Assembly: GCA_023443515.1 (NCBI GenBank) | Contig: JAEZUC010000097.1 | Coordinates: 62,001-126,000 of the forward strand | From: Bacillota bacterium | Lineage (GTDB): Bacteria; Bacillota; Clostridia; Acetivibrionales; DSM-1351 | DNA: 64,000 nt | Direction: 5' to 3' | In this document: in pieces, positions 16,513-26,011 of the stretch | Layout: every line of letters starts with the position of its first letter | Position numbering within the stretch: position 1 is the first letter of the stretch | The notes under the pieces: generated by a model | The model's database searches: none | Told to the model about the DNA's origin: nothing | What the model saw: only the letters and a program-made list of their open reading frames with translations | Translations under genes and position numbers: made by a program

Positions 16513-18579
16513 TCATGCCGTAAATGAATAATATAGAAGCATCAGTACCATAATTACAAAGAAATACATTAAATAAGCATGAATACTTCCTGTCTGAACA
16601 TTAAAACGGATTTTCCTTGAAAATTTTATGATAGTACTCACTATAGGTACATAAAAATATTTTTCAAAAAATCTCACCGTAGATGTAGTATAATTGCCCT
16701 TTTTAATGTGATAAGGTGCAATTCCTTCCGTTATTTCCAAATCTCTTGAAGGTTTAAAGAACCCTCTGAATATAATACTTAAAGATTTAGAAAAACCTGT
16801 TGCAGAATACTGCATTTTGGAATTTAGGTTTGTAAAACCGCAATCCCATGTATTATAACGCTCAACAGAGGTTCTCTTTCTCAATGCAATTACACCCAGA
16901 AATAATAAACCTCCCAATATCACAAGTAATATTGCGATATAGCCCGAAGAAATGCTTAAACTGCTGTCCTGTATCGGTAATTTCTGCGATAAACTTAACG
17001 GCCAGTCCGCTTTTAACATCTTTATGGTAATCAATTGACTGCTAACACGGTCTATCAGGCTTATAGCATACCTTGGGAAAATACCAAGCAACAGACAAAG
17101 CACTGCTGATGAAGCAAGTGCTACAAGCATAGGTTTACCCGGCTCCCTGGAATTTTCAGCCTCTGTACTCCTTGGCAATCCAAGGAAACTGATACCAAAG
17201 AATTTAACAAAACAGAATACTACCAAAGCTCCTGTTAAAGCAAGTGCAGCTGTTGCAACCATAAGCACTACAACCAGCAGGAAGCTTTGAGATGGTGCAA
17301 AATAGCTGATACTGCTGATAATGGTCCTAAAAATCATATATTCACTTATGAAACCATTAAAAGGCGGAACTGCAGAAATAGAAAGACAACCTATGAAAAT
17401 AAACACTGAGGCAACAGGCATTTTCTTTATTAGCCCACCCAGTTTCTCCATATTTTTTGTGTGTGCTGAATATTGGACTGCACCTGCACCCATGAAAAGC
17501 AGTGATTTGAAAACTGCATGATTCAATGTATGAAGCAGCGTTGCCGTCAAGGACAGCGAGAGTAGAAAATAATTTTCAGATGCTCTTGCAATCAATATCA
17601 TTCCAATACCTGCTAAAATAATCCCCATATTTTCTATACTCGAATATGCCAACAGTCTTTTAATATTGGTGGTAGAGACTACGGCATACGCTATTCCGAT
17701 TAATGCTGAAACAATACCCATACAAAGTACCGCTGCTCCCCACCACAAACCACTGACAGGAAGAATATTAAAAATAAATCTGATAATACCATAAACAGCC
17801 ATCTTTATCATTACACCTGACATCAGAGCTGAAATATTACTTGGCGCTACCGGGTGGGCATAAGGCAACCAGATATGAAAAGGTATAATACCTGCTTTGG
17901 TTCCAAACCCAACCAGCAAAAGTAAAAATATAATATTTGCAACACCGTGAGGTATAGATTCTGAATTAATTGATGACATATTAAAACTGCCTGTATAGGC
18001 GGCAATCAAAGCGAAGGCTGCCGTAATACAAGCTGTCCCCGTATAAGTCATTATAATGTATATCCTGCCTGCTTTCTGAACATCTTCCTTTTCATGCTCG
18101 TATATAACAAGAAAAAAAGAAACCAGTGACATCAGTTCCCAAAAGACCAGGAAAAGCAACAGATTACTGCTCGAAACCAAAAGAACCATTGAAACTATGA
18201 ACAAATTATACAAACAGCCGAAAACAGATATATTTTTTTTTGAAAAGTAATGGGACATGTAAGTATATGAGAATATTGAAACAATAATTGCTACTAATGA
18301 AATAATCATTATAAAAAATGCAGACAAATTATCAATATTAAAATTAAAGGACATAAATGGAATATTTGAGTTAAATTTCAATCGAATTGATACATCCCTG
18401 CAATTTACTAGCTTATAAATCATTAAAAAGGTAAGTAAACTGCTTGCTAAAAGTGCAAAGGAATTGGACAATCTGTTGGACCACTTTGAACTTGAAAATG
18501 AAACTAAAGATGTCAATGCTCCTATTAGATACAAGACTATACATACTATAAAGAAAACTGCTGTTTGATTTGACGACAT
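16513..18579 (-). CDS. Ehr complex antiporter-like subunit (HyfB/HycC/NuoL type)
   Basis: A 688-residue membrane protein, the first gene of the operon and the length usual for HyfB/HycC. About 15 helices include the channel motif GFGTKAGIIPFHIWLPYAHP at about residue 225 and LMSGVMIKMAVYGI with a second conserved lysine. A cytoplasmic loop near residue 580-640 and a last helix near 665-685 fit the HyfB C-terminus. GGAGG lies ten bases before the ATG. A strong promoter about 100 bases upstream probably drives all six subunits. Confidence 0.9.
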   Translation of the reverse strand: MSSNQTAVFFIVCIVLYLIGALTSLVSFSSSKWSNRLSNSFALLASSLLTFLMIYKLVNCRDVSIRLKFNSNIPFMSFNFNIDNLSAFFIMIISLVAIIVSIFSYTYMSHYFSKKNISVFGCLYNLFIVSMVLLVSSSNLLLFLVFWELMSLVSFFLVIYEHEKEDVQKAGRIYIIMTYTGTACITAAFALIAAYTGSFNMSSINSESIPHGVANIIFLLLLVGFGTKAGIIPFHIWLPYAHPVAPSNISALMSGVMIKMAVYGIIRFIFNILPVSGLWWGAAVLCMGIVSALIGIAYAVVSTTNIKRLLAYSSIENMGIILAGIGMILIARASENYFLLSLSLTATLLHTLNHAVFKSLLFMGAGAVQYSAHTKNMEKLGGLIKKMPVASVFIFIGCLSISAVPPFNGFISEYMIFRTIISSISYFAPSQSFLLVVVLMVATAALALTGALVVFCFVKFFGISFLGLPRSTEAENSREPGKPMLVALASSAVLCLLLGIFPRYAISLIDRVSSQLITIKMLKADWPLSLSQKLPIQDSSLSISSGYIAILLVILGGLLFLGVIALRKRTSVERYNTWDCGFTNLNSKMQYSATGFSKSLSIIFRGFFKPSRDLEITEGIAPYHIKKGNYTTSTVRFFEKYFYVPIVSTIIKFSRKIRFNVQTGSIHAYLMYFFVIMVLMLLYYSFTA

Positions 18580-18646
18580 CAGTCCAAAACCTCCAAAGAA
18601 CCCCTTATTAATAAAGACTTAAAAAATTTAGTAACTTAGTAGACAT

Positions 18647-18666
18647 ATGGCTATGGCTATGGCTAT
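18647..18666. repeat. Short tandem repeat ATGGCT x3 in the Ehr leader
   Basis: Three perfect six-base units (ATGGCT) plus a partial copy lie just downstream of the predicted transcription start of the Ehr operon. Slippage here would change leader length but not the coding frame. Confidence 0.7.
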
Positions 18667-18677
18667 GTTTATGTTAT

Positions 18678-18706
18678 ATAATACTCCCAAGAATTTGAAA
18701 TGTCAA
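18678..18706 (-). promoter_or_regulatory. Promoter of the Ehr operon
   Basis: On the minus strand TTGACA (18701-18706) and TATTAT (18678-18683) are separated by 17 bases, about 100 bases before the first gene. Confidence 0.7.
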
Positions 18707-18778
18707 ATAAGCACTGCTCTTTGTAAGTAAATAATGCAATTTATTATTTATTAAATCAAATAATATACTATTATATAT

Positions 18779-19069
18779 TTATTTGTCGACCGGAACCAGG
18801 AGAGAGTCGTTCTCACTTAAATCGCAGGAATCCATATGATTTATCTTTTTTATCAAATATATCTTCTTTCTGATATCTGTATTGCCACCGTACTTCGCGG
18901 CAATAGACCATAAAGAATCACCCTCTCCTACTGTAACAGAAATATACTGCTTTTCATTAAAACCTGCCACAGAGACTGTATAAATCAGAGTAAATGTAAG
19001 AAATATAATTAAAAACACAAAACTGAAAAATCTCTTTTTATTTTTTAAAACATATTTTTTTCTCACCAT
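18779..19069 (-). CDS. YneA-like SOS cell-division inhibitor (membrane anchor plus LysM)
   Basis: A 96-residue protein with a basic N-terminus, one membrane helix (about 14-36) and a C-terminal LysM domain (about 43-92, with VGEGDSLWSIAAKYGG). This is the layout of YneA of B. subtilis, which delays septation during SOS, and it is divergent from lexA as yneA is. Its promoter contains a LexA box exactly between the -35 and -10. The LysM domain should bind peptidoglycan outside the membrane. Function is inferred from layout, neighbour and promoter; sequence similarity outside LysM cannot be judged here. Confidence 0.8.
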   Translation of the reverse strand: MVRKKYVLKNKKRFFSFVFLIIFLTFTLIYTVSVAGFNEKQYISVTVGEGDSLWSIAAKYGGNTDIRKKIYLIKKINHMDSCDLSENDSLLVPVDK

Positions 19070-19093
19070 ATTAACCCTTCCCCTCTACACAAC

Positions 19094-19146
19094 AAACATA
19101 TGTTCTCTATACCTTATATTGTAAGGAACACTTGTTCTTTTGTCAA
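19094..19146 (-). promoter_or_regulatory. LexA-controlled promoter of the yneA-like gene, with two LexA boxes
   Basis: On the minus strand TTGACA (19141-19146) and TACAAT (19118-19123) are separated by 17 bases. The LexA box GAACAAGTGTTC (19126-19137) fills that spacer. A second box, GAACATATGTTT (19094-19105), differs at one base from GAACATATGTTC and lies just past the transcription start. Both fit the Bacillus-type consensus CGAACATATGTTCG. Confidence 0.85.
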
Positions 19147-19165
19147 TAGCTTTTGGAAAAACAGC

Positions 19166-19205
19166 CGAACATTAGTTTGATTTCCTGGTTTTTATGTGTT
19201 ATACT
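19166..19205 (+). promoter_or_regulatory. lexA promoter with overlapping LexA box
   Basis: TTGATT (19177-19182), a 17-base spacer and TATACT (19200-19205). The box CGAACATTAGTTTG (19166-19179) overlaps the -35 and matches 11 of 14 bases of the Bacillus-type LexA consensus, which suits autoregulation. Confidence 0.7.
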
Positions 19206-19291
19206 ATAGCAGTAATAACTGCACTTTTTGGATAATGTGACTAAAAGACTTTTATTACATAAAAATGTGAGCATAAGCTCAGGAGGTCTTT

Positions 19292-19939
19292 ATGGCAAAA
19301 AAGAATTCTAACAAACAACAGGAAATTCTTGATTATGTTTATAAATGTGTTCATGAAAACGGTTACCCGCCTTCTGTAAGGGAAATATGTTCTGCTGTAG
19401 GTTTTAAGTCTACTTCTACGGTACACTCCTATCTGCAAAAACTAATTGATAACGGACTTCTTCAAAAGGATCCTACGAAACCCAGAGCAATTAAGATTCT
19501 AAATAAATCAAGTCAGGTTAAAGAAAGCCGTACCAGTAAAGAAGGATATTACACCTCTCGTGAAATGGTGGATGTTCCTGTTGTCGGAAGGGTTACGGCA
19601 GGCCAGCCTATTCTTGCTGTCGAAAATATTACCGAAACTTTTCCCCTGCCGGTAGATTTTGTTCAAAACAGTGATGCATTTATGCTTAGAATTCAAGGCG
19701 AGAGCATGGTAGAAGCAGGAATACTTGACAAGGACTTTGTATTGGTGAGACAGCAGTCCTCTGCAAATAATGGAGACATTGTTGTAGCTTTGATAGGCGA
19801 TGAAGCTACCTGTAAAACCTTTTACCGTGAAAAAGATCATATAAGGCTTCAACCGCAAAACAGCAATATGGACCCCATCATTGTAAAAGATGAGTTATCC
19901 ATTCTGGGAAAAGTAATCGGCGTGTTCAGACGTATGTAA
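19292..19939 (+). CDS. lexA: LexA SOS repressor
   Basis: A 215-residue repressor that cleaves itself when RecA is activated by DNA damage. The N-terminal winged helix (about 1-70) includes PSVREICSAVGFKSTSTVH. The cleavage site is Ala103-Gly104 in RVTAGQP, and the catalytic pair is Ser138 (QGESMVEAG) and Lys175 (EATCKTF). AGGAGG lies five bases before the ATG at 19292. It is divergent from the yneA-like gene and has a LexA box over its own promoter. Another likely target in this window is the radical-SAM pair at 61882. Confidence 0.97.
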   Translation: MAKKNSNKQQEILDYVYKCVHENGYPPSVREICSAVGFKSTSTVHSYLQKLIDNGLLQKDPTKPRAIKILNKSSQVKESRTSKEGYYTSREMVDVPVVGRVTAGQPILAVENITETFPLPVDFVQNSDAFMLRIQGESMVEAGILDKDFVLVRQQSSANNGDIVVALIGDEATCKTFYREKDHIRLQPQNSNMDPIIVKDELSILGKVIGVFRRM

Positions 19940-19965
19940 TCATATATATTAAATTTACATAAAAA

Positions 19966-20006
19966 ACGCAGAAGGAACAAATTTAGATATGTTCCCTCTG
20001 CGTTTT
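19966..20006. terminator. Bidirectional terminator between lexA and hfq
   Basis: ACGCAGAAGGAACA and TGTTCCCTCTGCGT form a long stem with one internal mismatch pair; it has T residues after it on the plus strand and A residues before it, so it can serve both convergent genes. Confidence 0.85.
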
Positions 20007-20034
20007 ATTATTTACATATTTTTAATATGTAGTA

Positions 20035-20277
20035 TTATTCTTTTCCCTGCTCATTAAAAATAAGGTTTACTGACTTCATAGGACTTATAGTAGATATTGC
20101 ATGTTTGTATACTAACTGCTGCTTTCCGTCACTGTCAAGAACCACAGTGAAATTATCAAACCCCTTAACCATACCCTTTAATTGAAAACCATTTGTAAGA
20201 TAAATAGTAACAGCAATGTGTTCCTTTCTTACTTGATTCAAAAAAATGTCCTGCAAATTAATAGTATTCTTTACCAA
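20035..20277 (-). CDS. hfq: RNA chaperone Hfq
   Basis: An 80-residue Sm-like protein that forms hexameric rings and binds U- and A-rich RNA. Sm1 contains [20 protein letters not shown] and Sm2 contains [11 protein letters not shown], where YKHA matches the conserved YKHAI motif. The start codon is TTG at 20277, nine bases after AAGGAG. It follows miaA on the same strand, as in many bacteria, with a 157-base gap that may hold a promoter. Confidence 0.95.
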   Translation of the reverse strand: MVKNTINLQDIFLNQVRKEHIAVTIYLTNGFQLKGMVKGFDNFTVVLDSDGKQQLVYKHAISTISPMKSVNLIFNEQGKE

Positions 20278-20434
20278 AGTAATTCACTCCTTTGTTATAT
20301 ATATATATTTGTCCATAAGCTATCCCCACAAAAATAATCGGGCTTAACTTAAATTTGAAGTACTAAAACTGCTCATTTTTATTTTACTAGATAATGCCAT
20401 TTGATGCAACAAGAATATAGTTCTACCAAGGTTT

Positions 20435-21361
20435 TTAGCCTTTTACGTATTCAAAAATTTCATTTAGCATATTAACATTATTTCCATATTTATCTATATT
20501 AAACCATTTAATATCATTTATTCTTTTAAACCAGGTAATTTGTCTTTTTGCATATCTTCTTGTTCCCTGTTTAATATTCTCTATGGCTTGCTCAAGGGTA
20601 GAATTATTTCTTAAATATTCCAGTATTTCCTTGTATCCTATTCCCTGCATTGAAATTATACTATCCGCATAACCTAAGTTTACAAGATGTTTCACTTCAT
20701 CCACAAGTCCGTTTTCAACCATAATATCAACTCTTTTATTTATTCTGTCGTATAAAACCTGTCTGTCCATTGCAAGGCCAACGAGAATAAAATTGTATTT
20801 AGGCGGTATTGTTCTTGATATTTCATTGTGATAAGAAATAGGCTTTTGTGTCTGATAGTATACTTCTAAAGCTCTTATTACTCTTTTAATGTTATTCGGG
20901 TGAATATTCAAGGCCGAATCCGGATCAACTTCTTGCAGTTTTTTGTGCAGGTGCTCCGGCCCTAGTTCCTCTGCCTCCTTTTTTAAAGCTTCTCTTAGTT
21001 CCCAGTCACTTTCACTTTCACTGAAATTAATGTTATTTATCAAAGAACTGATATAAAGTCCTGTGCCTCCTGCCACTATCGGTTGTTTATCCTTTTCCAG
21101 AGTATTGTTTATATACTTTTCTGCAAGCTCTTTAAACCTGACAACATTAAAATCTTCGCTGGGAAGTACTTCATCAATGAGATAGTGCTTTATACCCTGC
21201 ATTTCTTCTTTTGTAGGTTTAGCAGTTCCAATATCCATGTATTTGTATATTTGCATGGAATCAGCAGAAATAATTTCTCCGTTAATTCTTTTTGCAAGCT
21301 CAATAGATAAGTTTGTTTTTCCTGATGCAGTAGGGCCAACTATAACAATAACACGATTCAT
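20435..21361 (-). CDS. miaA: tRNA dimethylallyltransferase MiaA
   Basis: A 308-residue enzyme that adds a dimethylallyl group to A37 of tRNAs reading UNN codons. It has the P-loop GPTASGKT at 9-16, SADSMQIYKYMDIGTAKP and the late motif TRRYAKRQITWFK. The product i6A37 is then methylthiolated by MiaB, whose gene is four genes upstream on the same strand. It begins 11 bases after mutL stops, so the two are very likely cotranscribed. Confidence 0.97.
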   Translation of the reverse strand: MNRVIVIVGPTASGKTNLSIELAKRINGEIISADSMQIYKYMDIGTAKPTKEEMQGIKHYLIDEVLPSEDFNVVRFKELAEKYINNTLEKDKQPIVAGGTGLYISSLINNINFSESESDWELREALKKEAEELGPEHLHKKLQEVDPDSALNIHPNNIKRVIRALEVYYQTQKPISYHNEISRTIPPKYNFILVGLAMDRQVLYDRINKRVDIMVENGLVDEVKHLVNLGYADSIISMQGIGYKEILEYLRNNSTLEQAIENIKQGTRRYAKRQITWFKRINDIKWFNIDKYGNNVNMLNEIFEYVKG

Positions 21362-21372
21362 AAGTTTCCTTT

Positions 21373-23346
21373 CTAGACAATTCTTTTAAACATTTTTTCT
21401 ATTTCGTATTTTGTCAAACGTATTACAGTAGGACGCCCATGAGGACATGTATACCGTCTTCCGGTATTTGAGAGTTCGGTTAAAAGCTGATTAACCTCTT
21501 TTTCATCAAGCTTTTTATTTGCCTTTATAGCAGCCTTACATGCAATCGTATGAATTATCTCATCGGCTAGTGGAGTGCTGACTAGCTTTACTGATTCCTG
21601 CAGTTTTTGTGTCAATTCAATAAAAACATCTCTGGGGGAGCAGTCTCCTACGGCATACGGGATACCTCTGATAATAGTGGAATTATTTCCAAAATCCTCA
21701 AAATCAAAACCAATTCGTGTTAACAGCTCTTCTTTAGATTTTATGGCATCCAGCTCAAAAGGCTGAAGCTGAACGACTACCGGTTCAAGCAACAGTTGTG
21801 TTGTATTTTCTTGTGAGTCAAACTTTGTTCTGAGCTTTTCGTATATTATTCGCTCATGTGCTGCATGTTGGTCTACCATTACAAGCTCCTCATTACTCTG
21901 TAAAAGAATATATGTAGAAAAGGCCTGCCCTATGTATTTCATGTCAGCAAGTTCAGGGTATTCTTTTTCAAGTAACGCTTCTTCAACATCCTCTGAGCAA
22001 TCAACCTCTTTGACTACAGTTGAATCATTTCTAAGTTCATCAGAATTCTGTTGCTTCACATCTATGACATCTGCCTTTTGTTGGCTTACGGTATATTCTT
22101 CCAACTTTGTAAAAGTGAAGGAGGATGTATCTGCCGGCGGTTTTTCCGTATATGTACTTAATTTATGTACATCAGTCTTCGCCAACGGTTCCAAGGCTTT
22201 TGTAAATAATCGTATTTCATCCGCTTTTTTATTGTCGTCCTGCTTTTGGTTTAATTCTATTTCCTTCTGTACATATTCCCTTTTAGGTTCGGATTTTACT
22301 TCAAACTTGAACAATTCTCTGTCCTTATTAGGAACAGAAACAGGATTAAAAAGATTTCCGCCTGTAGTAAGAGCGTTGGAAACAGCCATATATATGGTTC
22401 TTGACAAATAGCTTTCGTCAGCGAAACGCACCTCGGTTTTTGCAGGGTGTACGTTGGCATCTACCAATACAGGATTAATATCAATATTCAATACAAAAAA
22501 AGGAAACCTGTTTTTCATAAGTATGCTTGAAAAAGCTTGTTCAACGGAATATGATACCAGTTTACTTTTTACGTATCTTTTATTTATGTAAAGAGACTGA
22601 TAATTCCTGTTTGATCTGGCAGCTTCAGGTTTCCCTACATACCCGTTTATCTTTATTTTTTCATCTGCGTACTCTACCGCAACAAGGTCTTTTATTATTT
22701 CTTTTCCGTATATGCTGTAAATTACACTTTTTAAGTCATTATTTCCCGGGGTATGAATTAGTGTTGTTTTTCCGTTTGTCAGTTTAAAGGAAATGTCGGG
22801 ATTACCCAAAGCTATTCTTGAAATTGTATCAGAGATATAACCCGCTTCTGTAGAATCCTTCTTCAAAAACTTGTATCGTGCCGGAGTATTGAAAAACAAA
22901 TCTTTAATAATAAAGGTTGTCCCGACAGGACATCCTGTCTGCCTTACATCCTGAAAAACACCGCCTCTTATGTGTACATACATCCCGTATGCGCTTGCAG
23001 CTGTCTTTGTCATAAGTTCAACAGACGAAACCGAGGCTATACTTGCCAGAGCTTCACCCCTGAAACCCATCGTTATAACAGAATCAAGATCCTCTGCCCT
23101 TTTTATTTTACTGGTAGCATGACGCTCGAAGGCAATTTCTACATCGTCTTCATCCATTCCGCTTCCGTTATCGGTAATCTTTATATAGGAAATGCCACCA
23201 TTCTTTATATCCACTGAGATGCTGGTAGCACCGGCATCAATAGAGTTTTCTACTAATTCCTTTACAACAGAAGCCGGCTTCTCAACAACTTCTCCGGCCG
23301 CTATTTTGTTTGAAGTATTTTCATCCAGTACAATTATGCGCCCCAT
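21373..23346 (-). CDS. mutL: DNA mismatch repair protein MutL, endonuclease type
   Basis: A 657-residue dimeric ATPase. The N-terminal GHKL domain has ELVENSIDAGAT, DNGSGMD and GFRGEAL. A polar, poorly conserved linker spans about 340-450. The C-terminal domain carries the metal-binding endonuclease motif DQHAAHERIIYE (DQHAx2Ex4E) and CPHGRPT. So this MutL should nick DNA itself, as in bacteria without MutH. It lies 25 bases after mutS. The ribosome site (GGGGTGAG) is weak, which suggests coupling to mutS translation. Confidence 0.97.
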   Translation of the reverse strand: MGRIIVLDENTSNKIAAGEVVEKPASVVKELVENSIDAGATSISVDIKNGGISYIKITDNGSGMDEDDVEIAFERHATSKIKRAEDLDSVITMGFRGEALASIASVSSVELMTKTAASAYGMYVHIRGGVFQDVRQTGCPVGTTFIIKDLFFNTPARYKFLKKDSTEAGYISDTISRIALGNPDISFKLTNGKTTLIHTPGNNDLKSVIYSIYGKEIIKDLVAVEYADEKIKINGYVGKPEAARSNRNYQSLYINKRYVKSKLVSYSVEQAFSSILMKNRFPFFVLNIDINPVLVDANVHPAKTEVRFADESYLSRTIYMAVSNALTTGGNLFNPVSVPNKDRELFKFEVKSEPKREYVQKEIELNQKQDDNKKADEIRLFTKALEPLAKTDVHKLSTYTEKPPADTSSFTFTKLEEYTVSQQKADVIDVKQQNSDELRNDSTVVKEVDCSEDVEEALLEKEYPELADMKYIGQAFSTYILLQSNEELVMVDQHAAHERIIYEKLRTKFDSQENTTQLLLEPVVVQLQPFELDAIKSKEELLTRIGFDFEDFGNNSTIIRGIPYAVGDCSPRDVFIELTQKLQESVKLVSTPLADEIIHTIACKAAIKANKKLDEKEVNQLLTELSNTGRRYTCPHGRPTVIRLTKYEIEKMFKRIV

Positions 23347-23371
23347 AACTCACCCCATATCATATCAATAA

Positions 23372-25993
23372 CTATTCCCGGCTGTTCATTTTCCTTTGAA
23401 GCTCATATAATATGTTCATTGCATCAATTGGAGTCAGCCTTGATATATCAATTTTCCTTATTTCCTGTAGTATTTCAGCATCAGCAGATGCTTTTGCAGC
23501 TTGTGCAAATAAATCCAGCTGCCCTTCAACCTGTTTCTTTGTCCTTCGTGTTTTTCCGTTTTTGTTTATATCCGCATCATCCAGGTTTGCCAATATTTCT
23601 TTTGCCCTTTCGATAACCGGTTGAGGCACGCCTGCCAGCCTGGCAACCTGAATACCGTAGCTTCCGTCAGCACCGCCTCGAATTATTTTTCTTAAGAATA
23701 TTACATCCTCTCCCTTTTCCTTCACGGTTATGCAGTAGTTCTTAATTCCGGGCAGCTTTCCCTCCAGCTCGGTCAATTCGTGGTAATGGGTTGCAAAAAG
23801 TGTTCTGCAGCCAAGCTGTTCCTTGCTTACAATGTACTCTATCACTGCCCACGCTATACTTAGCCCGTCAAAGGTGCTTGTACCCCGGCCTATTTCATCC
23901 AAGACCAGAAGACTTCTTTTTGTTGCATTAACCAATATATTTGCTACCTCTGACATTTCAACCATAAATGTACTTTGTCCCGATGCCAGGTCATCTGATG
24001 CCCCTACTCTTGTAAAAATCCTGTCCACTAAACCAATTTTTGCTGAAGTAGCCGGGACAAAGCTTCCAATTTGAGCCATCAAAACAATAAGCGCAGACTG
24101 TCTCATGTACGTTGATTTACCTGCCATATTAGGGCCTGTAATTATAGCAAGCCTGTCCTCTTCCATGTCAAGGACAGTATCATTTGGAACAAATCCGCTT
24201 TTGTCAGTCATTTTTTCTACCACAGGGTGCCTTCCGTCTACTATTTCTATCTTGTCAGAAACAGAAACATCAGGTTTACAGTATCCTTCCCTGTCAGCTA
24301 CCTCTGCCAGCGAAGCCAGTACGTCAATTTCCGCGAGAGCTCTTGCAGTTGACTTAATTCTTGATAATTGCTGTGCAATCCTGTCTTTAATTTGTACAAA
24401 CAGACTGTATTCCAGTTGTACTATCTTTTCTTCCGCTCCAAGTATATTGTCTTCAATTTCTTTCAGCTCCGGAGTTATGTACCTTTCACAATTTGCAAGT
24501 GTTTGCTTTCTGATGTATTCCTCAGGTACAAGGTAATAATATGATTTAGTTATTTCTATATAATAGCCGAATACCCTGTTAAAGCCTACCTTTAGGTTTT
24601 TTATACCTGTTTTTTCACGTTCTGAGGCCTCAAGAGCAGCTATCCAGTCCTTCCCCTGTATTGAAGCCATTCTGAGCTTGTCTACTTCAGAATTATATCC
24701 GTCTTTGATTATACCCCCCTCTTTTATTGTTACAGGAGGGTCATCAGCTATTGATATCTCTATAAGATTACACACATCTTCCAGAGAATCCATCTGCTGA
24801 TAGCAATTTTTTATATACTCTGTTTCAAAGCCCCCAAGCAGGTTTTTTATGTAAGGTATCTGACACATGGAGTTTTTAAGTGCTATCAAATCTCTGCAAT
24901 TAACGCTTCCCAGTATTACCTTCCCCATAAGTCTTTCTATGTCATATACCCTTTTAAGTAGCTCTCTTGCTTCGACTCTGACCATGAACTTGTTTTTAAG
25001 CTCTTCCACAGAATCCAGACGAAGAGAAATATCTCCATGATTTATCAAAGGTTGTTCTATCCATTTTCGAAGAAGCCTTCCACCCATTGAGGTCATAGTT
25101 CTATCCAGTACCCACAGCAAGGAACCTTTTTTTGATTTCTCTCGCATGGTTTCTGTCAGCTCAAGGTTTCTTCGTGATGATGCGTCCAGAATCATGTATT
25201 CTTCAAGTGCATAGGCATTAAAATTCTGTATGTGACTCAAGTTTACCTTTTGAGTACCTTCCAGATATTTTAGAAGAGCTCCTGAGGCATTAACCGCAAT
25301 GTCATACTCCTGAATATTCAATGATTTGTTTTCAAATTGATTTTTCAATGCATCCATTGCATTTCCATACTCAAATGAAGCTTCTTCAAAGGTTGAAACA
25401 TATGTATTAAATCTTTGTTTTATTTCTAAAGCAAGCTCATTGTCACTATTTAACTCGGTATTGACAATAATTTCCGAAGGAAGGTATTTTGCAATCTCAT
25501 CAAAAAGTTTACCCCTTGTGTTGCCCCAGGTTATTCTTGTGGCATAGAAATCACCTGTTGTTATGTCTACTGCCGCCAAACCGTAAAAATTACCGTTTTT
25601 GTAAACAGACATCAAGTAATTGTTTTTTCTTTCATCCAACATGGTAATGTCGGTTACAGTACCGGGCGTAACAACCTTTATTACATCTCTCTTTACAATT
25701 CCCTTTGCTAATGCAGGGTCTTCAACCTGCTCGCAAATTGCGACCTTATAGCCTTTTGAGACCAAACGTGCTACATAATTATTGGCCGCGTGAAAAGGAA
25801 CACCACACATTGGTGCTCGCTCCTCAAGACCGCAATCCCTTCCGGTTAGTGTAATCTCCAGTTCCCTGGACGCCAGCTCCGCATCTGAGAAAAACATTTC
25901 ATAGAAGTCTCCCAGCCGGAAAAATAGAATACAATCCTTATATTGATCCTTTATATCCAGGTACTGCTGCATCATTGGCGTAACAGTTCCCAT
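23372..25993 (-). CDS. mutS: DNA mismatch repair protein MutS
   Basis: An 873-residue mismatch sensor. The N-terminal mismatch-binding domain opens with TPMMQQYLDIKDQYKD and has the Phe-x-Glu wedge in GDFYEMFF. The C-terminal ABC ATPase has Walker A GPNMAGKSTYMRQ and DEIGRGTSTFDG. The C-terminus has a DNA-polymerase-clamp-like QLDLF segment. The start chosen is the ATG at 25993 (MGTVTPMM), five bases after GGAGG; an ATG four codons upstream overlaps that site. A hairpin lies about 20 bases before the start. Confidence 0.97.
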   Translation of the reverse strand: MGTVTPMMQQYLDIKDQYKDCILFFRLGDFYEMFFSDAELASRELEITLTGRDCGLEERAPMCGVPFHAANNYVARLVSKGYKVAICEQVEDPALAKGIVKRDVIKVVTPGTVTDITMLDERKNNYLMSVYKNGNFYGLAAVDITTGDFYATRITWGNTRGKLFDEIAKYLPSEIIVNTELNSDNELALEIKQRFNTYVSTFEEASFEYGNAMDALKNQFENKSLNIQEYDIAVNASGALLKYLEGTQKVNLSHIQNFNAYALEEYMILDASSRRNLELTETMREKSKKGSLLWVLDRTMTSMGGRLLRKWIEQPLINHGDISLRLDSVEELKNKFMVRVEARELLKRVYDIERLMGKVILGSVNCRDLIALKNSMCQIPYIKNLLGGFETEYIKNCYQQMDSLEDVCNLIEISIADDPPVTIKEGGIIKDGYNSEVDKLRMASIQGKDWIAALEASEREKTGIKNLKVGFNRVFGYYIEITKSYYYLVPEEYIRKQTLANCERYITPELKEIEDNILGAEEKIVQLEYSLFVQIKDRIAQQLSRIKSTARALAEIDVLASLAEVADREGYCKPDVSVSDKIEIVDGRHPVVEKMTDKSGFVPNDTVLDMEEDRLAIITGPNMAGKSTYMRQSALIVLMAQIGSFVPATSAKIGLVDRIFTRVGASDDLASGQSTFMVEMSEVANILVNATKRSLLVLDEIGRGTSTFDGLSIAWAVIEYIVSKEQLGCRTLFATHYHELTELEGKLPGIKNYCITVKEKGEDVIFLRKIIRGGADGSYGIQVARLAGVPQPVIERAKEILANLDDADINKNGKTRRTKKQVEGQLDLFAQAAKASADAEILQEIRKIDISRLTPIDAMNILYELQRKMNSRE

Positions 25994-26011
25994 TTTATCC
26001 TCCATGTATTA

